From an uncultured Parabacteroides sp. (lineage in GTDB: Bacteria > Bacteroidota > Bacteroidia > Bacteroidales > Tannerellaceae): DNA of 10,173 bases. The notes under the pieces were generated by a model. It saw only the letters and a list, made by a program, of their open reading frames with translations. It searched no databases and was not told where the DNA came from. The translations under genes and the position numbers were made by a program. The stretch spans positions 1-10,173 of the forward strand of contig CALBYC010000070.1 in the NCBI GenBank assembly GCA_937890135.1, read 5' to 3'. Shown piece after piece: positions 1 to 6,436 of this stretch (within the stretch, counting starts at the first letter, position 1; each line of letters starts with the position of its first letter).

Positions 1-596
1 ATGTCTTGTTCCACTTCTTGCACCTCCCCGTCGTTGTATCCCTCCTTGACGATGGCTTTGATTTCTTCTTCCGTCACTTTGGAACCTTCCTTCTTGTCCA
101 GCCCGATCAGCTTGACCGTCAGCCAAATGCTCTTGGACAAAATCCAGACGAACGGGGAGGCCACCCACGACAGCACGTACATGGGGCGGGCGATCCATAA
201 TGAAACCTGCTCGGGATTGCTCATCCCGATGCGCTTCGGCACCAGTTCTCCCCAAATCAATGTCAAATAGGTGACAATCACGACGATGATTGTCTTTGAA
301 GCCGTCAGCGCATAAGGCTCGATGGAGGGAAAATAACTTAGGTAAACGGCCAAACGCCCTGCGAATTTGTCTCCCGAATACAAACCGGTCAAGATGCCTA
401 TCAAGGTGATGCCTATCTGGATGGTAGATAAAAACGAGTCGGGATCTTCCGAGAGCTTCAATGCCCTTTTGGCCGCACGGTTCCCTTTTTTGGCTTCGGT
501 CTCAAATTTGGTTTTCCTTGCGGAAACCAAAGCAATTTCGGACATCGACAACACTCCATTCAACAAAATAAGCGCAAGTAGTATAAATGCTTCCAT
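1..596 (-). CDS. CNNM/DUF21 'hemolysin family' membrane protein, 5' part (runs off left edge)
   Basis: The first 198 codons of a larger gene are read leftward from an ATG at 596-594. The protein starts MEAFILLALILLNGVLSMSE, a membrane helix followed by the conserved SEIAL-SARK stretch of the CNNM (DUF21) transmembrane domain. Two more hydrophobic segments follow near residues 58-72 and 98-117, with the family signature GELVPKRIG at about 116-124 and another hydrophobic stretch at about 136-160. The visible end (KVTEEEIKAIVKEG..., then EVEQD) is the acidic linker that normally precedes a CBS pair and a CorC/HlyC domain, which would lie outside the window. Family members sit in the inner membrane and are linked to divalent-cation transport; the name 'hemolysin' is historical. 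It may be transcribed alone, since a 165-bp gap separates it from the flavodoxin gene upstream. Family assignment is firm; the transported ion cannot be told. Confidence 0.9.
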   Translation of the reverse strand, partial: MEAFILLALILLNGVLSMSEIALVSARKTKFETEAKKGNRAAKRALKLSEDPDSFLSTIQIGITLIGILTGLYSGDKFAGRLAVYLSYFPSIEPYALTASKTIIVVIVTYLTLIWGELVPKRIGMSNPEQVSLWIARPMYVLSWVASPFVWILSKSIWLTVKLIGLDKKEGSKVTEEEIKAIVKEGYNDGEVQEVEQD

Positions 597-633
597 ATGT
601 TTTATTTTGATACATTCTTTCTTTATCAAAGCG

Positions 634-641
634 TAAAGGTA
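634..641 (-). promoter_or_regulatory. Possible -7 box for the CNNM-family gene
   Basis: On the minus strand this reads TACCTTTA, seven of eight matches to the Bacteroidetes -7 consensus TAnnTTTG. It lies about 37 bases before the ATG at 596. No convincing TTTG (-33) box sits about 20 bases further upstream, so this is a weak call. Confidence 0.3.
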
Positions 642-761
642 GTATTTTTTCTTTTTCCCCTCCTATATTTTCGCAAATAATTGGAAAAGGGATGTTCGGC
701 ATGCCTTTCCTCGGCGGCTTTCCGGCACTTCTTTCATGAAAAAAGAAAGACCACCTGCTTC

Positions 762-1295
762 CTATGATTTAATCCGCAAGTAGTCTAACAACGGAAGTAA
801 ATATTTTTCATCCGTCCAATCGCAGCTTTGCCCTACCGCGCTCATAAGCGCTTTCATCCACGGTTCATACGTGTCCGGATCCTTTTTGGCTACCGACCTT
901 TGAAGCATTTTACACAAAGTCCTATCCAAAAATGTCATCTTGCTTTCATCCCAAGCGCCTCTCCCGTAAAAAAGCGGAATCCCTTTTAAGTTCCCTGTCA
1001 AATTGTGTACCTTAATATTTTCAAACACACTCTCATCATAAGGAGAAGCGCCAACACAGAATATCGCTATTTCTTTGCCTTTTAATCTGTTTATATTCTT
1101 TTTCAAGAAAGACAATCCTGCTATTCCGGAGGCATATATACCGCCGCATAATACGATTGTGTCATACTGCAATACATCATTCAGTGCGGCATCGCGCGTC
1201 TTTACACATGGAAAACCGGTCGTTCTTTGAAGCCATTGGACATATTTCTGAGTAGCTCCATATTTAGACTGGTAAATAATGATTCCTTTCTTCAT
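762..1295 (-). CDS. Flavodoxin-domain protein
   Basis: The protein has 177 residues and starts MKKGIIIYQSKYGATQKYV. The first strand and the SKYGAT loop (residues 10-15) form the FMN-phosphate-binding turn of flavodoxins. A second loop, CGGIYASG (about 50-57), and a VGASP stretch near 75-80 fit the isoalloxazine-contacting loops. The length and the C-terminal part after GRGAWDESKMTFLDR resemble the flavodoxin-domain/HemG-like group that carries electrons with FMN. HemG itself oxidises protoporphyrinogen, but that activity cannot be claimed here. An in-frame ATG at 1340 exists; I prefer 1295 because the domain begins there and AGAGAGGG lies about 8 bases upstream. The protein is predicted cytoplasmic, with no signal peptide. 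The gene is strongly AT-rich compared with the genes to its right, and no functional partner gene lies next to it. Confidence 0.82.
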   Translation of the reverse strand: MKKGIIIYQSKYGATQKYVQWLQRTTGFPCVKTRDAALNDVLQYDTIVLCGGIYASGIAGLSFLKKNINRLKGKEIAIFCVGASPYDESVFENIKVHNLTGNLKGIPLFYGRGAWDESKMTFLDRTLCKMLQRSVAKKDPDTYEPWMKALMSAVGQSCDWTDEKYLLPLLDYLRIKS

Positions 1296-1411
1296 TGCTA
1301 ATCCCTCTCTATGAAAATTAGTTGTTTTAAAGTTTCGCATGTAAAATAATAGACGAAAAAGCCAGATCGAGAAACACGAAACATCTTCTCATTTCGCTAA
1401 TTTCCAGTATA

Positions 1412-1423
1412 TTGTATATACAA
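1412..1423. promoter_or_regulatory. Perfect 12-bp palindrome, operator candidate
   Basis: TTGTATATACAA is its own reverse complement. It lies about 20-30 bases downstream of the transcription start predicted from the -7 box at 1449-1456, and about 117 bases before the flavodoxin start codon. That is a workable position for a dimeric repressor. No repressor gene is nearby, so the role is inferred. Confidence 0.3.
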
Positions 1424-1448
1424 AACGACAATATGCTCCTGGCATGGG

Positions 1449-1456
1449 CAAAGATA
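1449..1456 (-). promoter_or_regulatory. Bacteroidetes-type -7 box for the flavodoxin gene
   Basis: The minus strand reads TATCTTTG, a full match to TAnnTTTG. A TGTG that approximates the TTTG -33 box lies 18 bases upstream. If used, the transcript would start near 1442-1445 and carry a leader of about 147 bases that contains the palindrome at 1412-1423. Confidence 0.45.
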
Positions 1457-1535
1457 GGCAAATAGTTCCGGAATCACACAATATTTCACGGGGAATCGCC
1501 TTTGGAAAGACAATCAATAAGATACTGTTTTTTTT

Positions 1536-1760
1536 TTACAATATCTCGTTGAATGGGAGTTTAAACGAGTAATCTCCTATTCCGAAAAGGCAAAAACGAG
1601 AGCGATTTTTATATATGCTGCTTTTCCTGTTATCTAAAAGTGAGGAATATTCATTCAAATACTTATATGTCAAAGGATAAGATTCCCTAATCCAGCCTGC
1701 ATCATCTCTGACGTTGTCTTTTGCGTTACAATGACATATTTCCCCGTTGTTCAAAATAAA
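1536..1760 (-). pseudogene. Remnant of the C-terminus of an N6-adenine DNA methyltransferase
   Basis: This leftward frame is open from about 1860 to its stop at 1536 but has no convincing start. From about 1724 to 1570 it encodes DNVRDDAGWIRESYPLTYKY, then a segment with RKSSIYKN and finally FGIGDYSFK. That order (a 'DD..WI.E..P.TYKYL' segment, an RKSSIY segment, then FxIFGIGxYSF) is one I recognise from the extreme C-terminus of Eco57I/N6-adenine-type methyltransferase and restriction proteins, where YSFK is normally followed by a conserved PYK-AISG tail. Here the reading changes after YSFK to LPFNEIL and stops beside a run of ten A (minus strand, 1537-1528). The catalytic NPPY motif and the whole N-terminal part are absent. 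I read it as a fossil left by an earlier R-M gene that lay opposite the present cassette. A short functional protein is unlikely. Confidence 0.6.
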
Positions 1761-1807
1761 TTCAAATAAATTTGTTTTATGCCATGCAATATCATGGACG
1801 AAGCAAC

Positions 1808-1837
1808 GTTGCCATAGATATTTAATTTGTATCTTTG
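1808..1837 (+). promoter_or_regulatory. Promoter of the restriction-modification cassette
   Basis: A perfect Bacteroidetes -7 box, TATCTTTG, lies at 1830-1837. A GTTG at 1808-1811, three of four matches to the TTTG -33 box, lies 18 bases upstream. Transcription would start about 1842-1845, just before the leader ORF at 1859 and about 105 bases before the methyltransferase ATG. The box overlaps, antisense, the upstream open frame of the adenine-methyltransferase remnant. Confidence 0.5.
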
Positions 1838-1858
1838 TCCGGAAACAACGGTTGAATC

Positions 1859-1927
1859 ATGGGAAGGATAGCAGAATTCCCCGAAGTGAATCATACAGAG
1901 TCGGCAAGGGCCGAATTACAGAATTGA
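1859..1927 (+). CDS. 22-codon leader ORF, or detached N-terminus of the methyltransferase
   Basis: The first ATG after the predicted transcription start opens a 22-residue frame beginning MGRIAEFPEVNHTESARAEL and ending in TGA, 20 bases before the methyltransferase ATG at 1948. It is hydrophilic and matches nothing I recognise. Two readings are possible: a small leader peptide, or the original N-terminus of the methyltransferase. A one-base deletion near 1920-1927 would shift it out of the frame that runs through ELNKRQNII into MSEKKEF. Translation has not been shown. Confidence 0.3.
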   Translation: MGRIAEFPEVNHTESARAELQN

Positions 1928-1947
1928 ATAAAAGACAAAATATAATC

Positions 1948-3796
1948 ATGTCTGAAAAGAAAGAGTTTATTTCAACCCGAAAGGGCATTACATATCTCGA
2001 CTTGTTCGCCGGGGCTGGCGGCTTCAGCGAAGGGTTCATGCAAGCCTATACGGATGACAAGTATTACGATTTTCGTTTAGCAAGCGATATTAACGAGAAT
2101 TGCGAGCTTACACATCGTGTTCGCTATAATAAAATGCTTGGTCTTGATACGAAATTCATGTGCCAAGACATTATGGAGGATTCTTTTTTGCCGAACCTGC
2201 TCAAAGAAATAGGCAATCAAGAAATTGATGTTGTGACGGGTGGTCCGAGTTGCCAGTCGTTTAGCCTTGCAGGACGTAGGAAGAAACTGGACAAGCGTGA
2301 CGATTTGTTCTATCACTACCTAAAGGTCATCAAGGCTTTACGCCCGAAATACTTTGTAATGGAGAATGTGAAAGGAATCCTTACAAAGGACGAGGGACGA
2401 ATCAAAGAGAGAATCCTCCGTGAAATCAGGTCTATCGTGGATGATGCGAAAATGAATCGGCTCTATGCTTTCTTGGAAGACGTGTTGAAGCCGCAAATGC
2501 CGGCTTCTTTATACCACGCCTTGTACACAAGGCTTTGCATGGAAACTTCCACTGACAACTGGGACAAGCAAAATGAGATTTTCTTCGAGAACCTTGAGCA
2601 ACAATTAAAAGAAGTGACCAAGCATTTGCCATATAGCATAAGCAAGAGCGATGAAAGTGTAAATACTATCCGTCATGGACTTTTGTTGTTAAAAATGAAG
2701 CAGCAAAGAGATGCCATCCGCAAACAGGTCATTCAGTTAAAAACCAGTGCCCACATTGACAATGACACTTTCATAGATGGCTACAATGCGATAATTGAGA
2801 CCATATCGGATGAGCAGATTCTTGAAAAGACTTTAGAAGCCATCGACAAGGTAGCAAAAATGGGAGATTGTCCCGACGAAGCAAAATCCTTAAAGCAGTC
2901 TTTGGAAATACTCACCTCTACCTTTGATGAGTGCATAGAATATATCCAAGAGCAGCTCAAAAACAAAGAAGGGCTTCTCCATCATCTGAATGAAATGATG
3001 AAGGAAATCCGGCTTTACAATATCGAAGAGCCTTTTGTCCTTCTTTCCTCCGACTATGGCGTCCCTCAAAATCGTGAGCGCGTGGTGTTTGTTGGCTGTC
3101 GAAATGACCAGGAGGTAATCAATGAGATTCCTGCCACCGTCACGGATAGTGAGAAGGTAAAAGTTGATTGGGAATGGCGAAACCGTAACTTCGTATGAAA
3201 AGGCAAAGTTGAACCCAAAATTTGAAAGTGCCAAGATTCAAAGAGCCGTCCAAGGCGAGCCGGACGAACGAGGACTTTTATTCTCCGAATGGTCTAAGAC
3301 GGGGCGTTTGGGACATCGATTCACATTCGACGAGGAGCCTTTTTATGTGTCGAATATGAATGAGCTGGATAAGCCGAAAAAACATCAGCATCTGGAACTA
3401 TTCAACCATCAGACAAGCCTGCAGAATGACAAAGTACGTGAACGCTTGCGGATTATTGCCGAACATGGCGATTATGACGAAGCTAAGGCTGAACTGAAAG
3501 AGAAGGGATTGGAGTCTCAGAAACGAAATTATGTGGTATTGAATCCTCTCGGACAAAGCCCTACAGTTTGTACGATGCCTGATGACTTCATCCATTATTC
3601 TGCATGTCGCCCTATGACTGTCAGAGAAATGGCTCGCCTCCAGAGTTTCGACGATTCGTTTGTATTCCAAGGGAAACGCCAGACGGGTGGCAACAATCGC
3701 CAGAAAGAGATTCCCCAATATACGCTTGTCGGGAATGCCGTTCCTCCGCTAATGGCAAGGGCTATTGCCAATACGTTGTTGAAGCATATAAAATAG
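1948..3796 (+). pseudogene. Dcm-type C5-cytosine DNA methyltransferase, frameshifted
   Basis: The gene would methylate cytosine C5 in the cassette's recognition site and so protect host DNA. Frame 1 (1948-3198, 416 residues) carries motif I (YLDLFAGAGGFSEGF, 16-30), motif IV with the catalytic Cys102 (GGPSCQSFS; PSC rather than the common PPC), motif VI ENVKG (139-143) and motif VIII QNRERVVFVG (374-383). Frame 2 (from 3164, or any point in the overlap, to the TAG at 3794-3796) carries the target-recognition region, motif IX (RPMTVREMARLQSF) and motif X (YTLVGNAVPPLMARAIA). The frames part at about 3160-3185. The usual AI-DL helix that should follow VKV is missing there and the text resumes at IGNGET, so a deletion of roughly 23-26 bases (remainder 2 modulo 3) fits better than a one-base slip. 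About 230 residues separate motifs VI and VIII, far more than usual. The endonuclease starts 22 bases downstream. A split two-subunit enzyme is the alternative. Confidence 0.85.
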
Positions 3797-3818
3797 AAAG
3801 GTTCGTAACGTGGTTAAT

Positions 3819-4988
3819 ATGCGTCCATTTACTGCTTTTGAGCAGAAGAACTTGAAGTTTCTTGTAAACCATAACGTGAAGTTTACACAAGTTGAGATTA
3901 CCCTTACCGGCTTAGGCAAGGGTATTCTTGACTCGACAGCTCCCATGCGAGCCTATTTCCTTGAAAGCGGAATTCATAACTACGAAGAACAACTCCAAGG
4001 TCAAGAACACAAGCAATTAAAAACGGCTTGCATCCTTACTGAGACGACGCAGTTTTTCACAAAAGTATCCTTTTATCGTCCAAACACAAAGAAGGGCGAC
4101 CCTCGTATGTAGATTTACGGATTTGGCTCATATACAGAAGCCGATGACATCCATGCCCTATTTTGGCATGAACAAACTTTGTACTGTATCAATATTACTC
4201 ATATTGACATTGAAAAATGCTACAACTCTGCTGTCATTACGCCAATGCAGGAAACCTTGAAAGCTATAGATCAAGAGGGAAACTCTGTTTCAGAGGAACT
4301 TCTTGGACGTTTCCGTGCTGTTAAAGATCAATGGTTTGAGTCTGAAGTAACAGCCGATACAGGAATCGGCAGAACGATAGAATCATACCTTGGCATCTGT
4401 ATGAATAGCGACCGAACTCCTGACTACAAGGGTATAGAATTGAAAAGTTATCGGGATAAAAGAAGCAGCAAGAAGAATGTATTGTTCACCCAGGCCCCGG
4501 ACTGGGGAATTAGCAAATTGAAGTCCGGACGAGAGATTGTCGAGAAATACGGCTACACCAATGAAGAGGGTTTCAAGACATACCAAAATACCGTTCAGTG
4601 TGCGCCACCAAACCATCAGATGTTGTTCTTGAATGTCAACCATGTAAACGAACTGCTTGAGCTACAAGCAGAGAGAAGAAAAGTCGAAGATGTGGCAGCA
4701 TGGAGATTGGTAAAGTTGCACCAACGCTTGCAAATAAAACATCGTGAAACATTCTGGATAGAGGTGGAGAACGAATTGAATGATGGTAAGGAATTCTTCC
4801 GCTACAAACAGATAGAGCATACAAAGAATCCGAATGTAGGTCAATTCGATGTGCTTCTTGAACAGAACATCATAACGGTTGATTTGCTGCTTTGTCGCCC
4901 AAGTGGGCATGGCGATACTTATTCGTTCAAAATCAAGAAAAAAGGGATGCCGCTGTTATTTCCAGAAAGTGTGATTTATAATTTTTGA
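3819..4988 (+). pseudogene. MvaI/BcnI-type restriction endonuclease with an internal stop codon
   Basis: One frame of 390 codons is interrupted by TAG at codon 98 (4110-4112), in GDPRM-stop-IYGFGSY. The sequence on both sides is continuous protein, and related proteins would be expected to have Trp there, so a TGG-to-TAG change is likely. The catalytic core follows: TGIGRTIESYL, then D202-YKGI-E207-L-K209. The D-x4-E-x-K spacing matches the active site reported for MvaI (Asp50, Glu55, Lys57), and GHGDTYSFKIKKKGMPLLF forms the C-terminal end. MvaI and BcnI are monomeric enzymes cutting CCWGG and CCSGG. With a Dcm-like methyltransferase as partner, a CCNGG-type target is plausible but not shown. 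The first ~140 residues are an extra N-terminal domain that I do not recognise. An in-frame GTG at 3810 is a less likely start. An ATG at 4245 would yield 247 residues, almost exactly MvaI size (246). Confidence 0.82.
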
Positions 4989-5070
4989 TTTATCCATTCC
5001 GCGGCAACCGGTCAGGCGCAGAAACTCGTTCGCTGATCCATTCTCTGGCAGGGAGAAAACCGCCCGTTCC

Positions 5071-5127
5071 GCAAAAAACTTCCAAAAACTTCCAAAAACT
5101 TCCCCCCTATTTTTCAAAATGCGCAAA
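5071..5127 (+). repeat. 57-bp repeat, copy A (inverted partner at 9871-9927)
   Basis: The element starts with three CTTCC units separated by AAAAA (period 10), followed by a short C run, CTATTTTTCAAAATG and CGCAAA. Read on the opposite strand, 9871-9927 is identical at 56 of 57 positions; the single difference is C here against T there (position 5122). It lies 82 bases after the endonuclease stop. It has no open frame of note and does not resemble an insertion-sequence end with an adjacent transposase. Confidence 0.9.
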
Positions 5128-5218
5128 TCGATGGGAAAACGGTCATTAAGCAATTGGAATACATGCGGTTAACCCCATGAAAAACAACCGCAAAAAAGCC
5201 GTTTTTGTACACTTGGAA

Positions 5219-5259
5219 GGGCCATTTCCTGACACGTCGGCAATGCCCGGAAATGGCCC
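5219..5259 (-). terminator. Perfect 11-bp inverted repeat, possible terminator of the porin-LTD-phytase operon
   Basis: The arms GGGCCATTTCC (5219-5229) and GGAAATGGCCC (5249-5259) pair perfectly around a 19-base loop. It lies 65 bases beyond the phytase-like stop codon in the direction of transcription. No T run follows directly; the nearest T-rich stretch is about 22 bases further. It could be a terminator, a 3' RNA-stabilising stem or a protein-binding site. Confidence 0.4.
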
Positions 5260-5323
5260 AATGTTGACTCGCGAAATCCGTGTCAAATCACATCAGACAA
5301 GGCGTGGTCCGCCCCCGATCCAA

Positions 5324-6430
5324 TCAATGCAGGACGGCAGGAAGGAAGGTGAGGGTGCTGTGGTCGGGCGTACCGTCGGGCTTCAGCTTCGCCACCACCC
5401 GCCGATTCTCGGTCGTGACGCCGAAATCGTCGTCGTTGGAGATGCATATCACCGAATCCCCCAAGACAGCCATTCCCTCTATCTTGTCGTGGTCGTAGCC
5501 GGGACAAACGGCCAGCACGTCCACGACCAGCCGCTTTTTCAGCAGCCCCGCCCCCTTGGCGGGTATGTCGACCTTGAATATGCGCTTGAATCCTTTCCCG
5601 CCCTTCGGGAACTTCCCGTCGCGCTCGAGCACGAGCAAGGAGGAGTCGCCCAAGGCGCAAATGGCACTCACGCCCTGCGCCTCGTCGGACAGCGGGTAGT
5701 CGAAATCCCGGACCTGCCCCCTGTCCATCTCGAACAACGGCAGGACCCGTTCCTTGCTGCCTCGCAACGGCGATTGCAGCATGCCGTATATCGCACCGGT
5801 GGATTTCCTCATGCACAGCCCTTCCAGTCCCCTGTTCGGACGGCGTCGGGCATACCGTTCCGGCAACCCGCCATCGAACGGCGACAGTTTCCGCAGCAAC
5901 CTGCCGTCCTTCGAGAAGTGCATCAAGTAAGGGCCGTATTCGTCGCTCACCCAGAATGTGCCGTCGGCATCCAAAGCCAGGCCCTCGGGGTCTATCCCGC
6001 GCCGGTCGCCGTCGAGCGGGCGTCCCGACATGTCAAAAGCGAACTCGCCCGTGGTGCCATCTCCGGCTCTTTCGGGCAAGCCCGTAAACGGGGTCCCGTC
6101 CGCATCGCATAGCCGCACGGTTCTCACCCTCACCAACGAGTCGCCCCGTAACTTGAACACGCCTATGTGGGGATTGAACCCCGGATTGGGGAACACCTTG
6201 CTTTCCTTTGCGGGACCGTCCACGTTTGGGCCGCGATCCGTAAGCAGCCAATAGGTGCTATCCGCCGCATCATAGGCCAAATCCGAACCGTAGCCGCCAT
6301 AGAGCACTCCCGCGCCTCCGCTCTTTCCGGAAGCGTACGGAACCACCACGCTCCGGCAACGCTCTCCGGCAAAAGAAAAAAGGGCAGTCCCGCAAAACAG
6401 GACTGTCCATAATGACTTGAGACCAACCAT
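5324..6430 (-). CDS. Secreted phytase-like esterase (Phytase-like family, PF13449 type)
   Basis: The protein has 368 residues with an N-terminal signal peptide (MVGLKSLWTVLFCGTALFSF, cut near residue 22) and no lipobox, so it is periplasmic or exported. Motifs of the 'esterase-like activity of phytase' family appear in order: TDRGPNVDG (64-72), GIDPEGLALDADGTFWVSDE (145-164) then YGPY, NRGLEGL (199-205), LLVLERDG (265-272), DKIEGMAVL (315-323) and SNDDDFG (331-337). These acidic loops fit a beta-propeller with metal-bound sites. Family members are predicted to act on phosphate esters such as phytate, but activity is rarely proven, so the substrate is inferred. It is the last gene of the operon and starts 6 bases after the lamin-tail gene stop, implying co-transcription and probably coupled translation. 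The porin at the head of the operon supports a role in releasing phosphate outside the inner membrane. Confidence 0.82.
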   Translation of the reverse strand: MVGLKSLWTVLFCGTALFSFAGERCRSVVVPYASGKSGGAGVLYGGYGSDLAYDAADSTYWLLTDRGPNVDGPAKESKVFPNPGFNPHIGVFKLRGDSLVRVRTVRLCDADGTPFTGLPERAGDGTTGEFAFDMSGRPLDGDRRGIDPEGLALDADGTFWVSDEYGPYLMHFSKDGRLLRKLSPFDGGLPERYARRRPNRGLEGLCMRKSTGAIYGMLQSPLRGSKERVLPLFEMDRGQVRDFDYPLSDEAQGVSAICALGDSSLLVLERDGKFPKGGKGFKRIFKVDIPAKGAGLLKKRLVVDVLAVCPGYDHDKIEGMAVLGDSVICISNDDDFGVTTENRRVVAKLKPDGTPDHSTLTFLPAVLH

Positions 6431-6436
6431 AGCCTG

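Larger units (their letters stand above)
4989..5323. other. Intergenic region between the R-M cassette and the phytase-like gene
   Basis: I see no gene in these 335 bases. They hold one copy of the 57-bp repeat (5071-5127), a hairpin with arms TGCGGTT at 5164-5170 and AACCGCA at 5186-5192, a short inverted repeat CAAAAA/TTTTTG (5191-5207), and a perfect 11-bp inverted repeat (5219-5259). Convergent transcripts from the endonuclease (plus) and the phytase-like gene (minus) both end here, so some of these are probably terminators. Confidence 0.6.

Noticed and set aside
1747..1947. Extended N-terminus of the methyltransferase from the ATG at 1747
   Set aside because: This start precedes the predicted promoter (1808-1837), and the extra residues are basic, Cys-rich and unlike any C5 methyltransferase N-terminus.
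5071..5105. Tandem CTTCCAAAAA units as a possible CRISPR array
   Set aside because: The period is 10 bases with a constant five-base A spacer. There are no unique spacers of about 30 bases and no cas genes.
5177..6112. Long plus-strand open frame of 311 codons opposite the phytase-like gene
   Set aside because: It is the antisense shadow of a GC-rich gene with clear family motifs. The translation is low-complexity in H, R, P and Q and shows no domain.
6165..6190. GGATTGAACCCC string resembling a tRNA T-arm
   Set aside because: It lies inside the phytase-like coding sequence and no anticodon arm, D-arm or acceptor stem can be paired around it.
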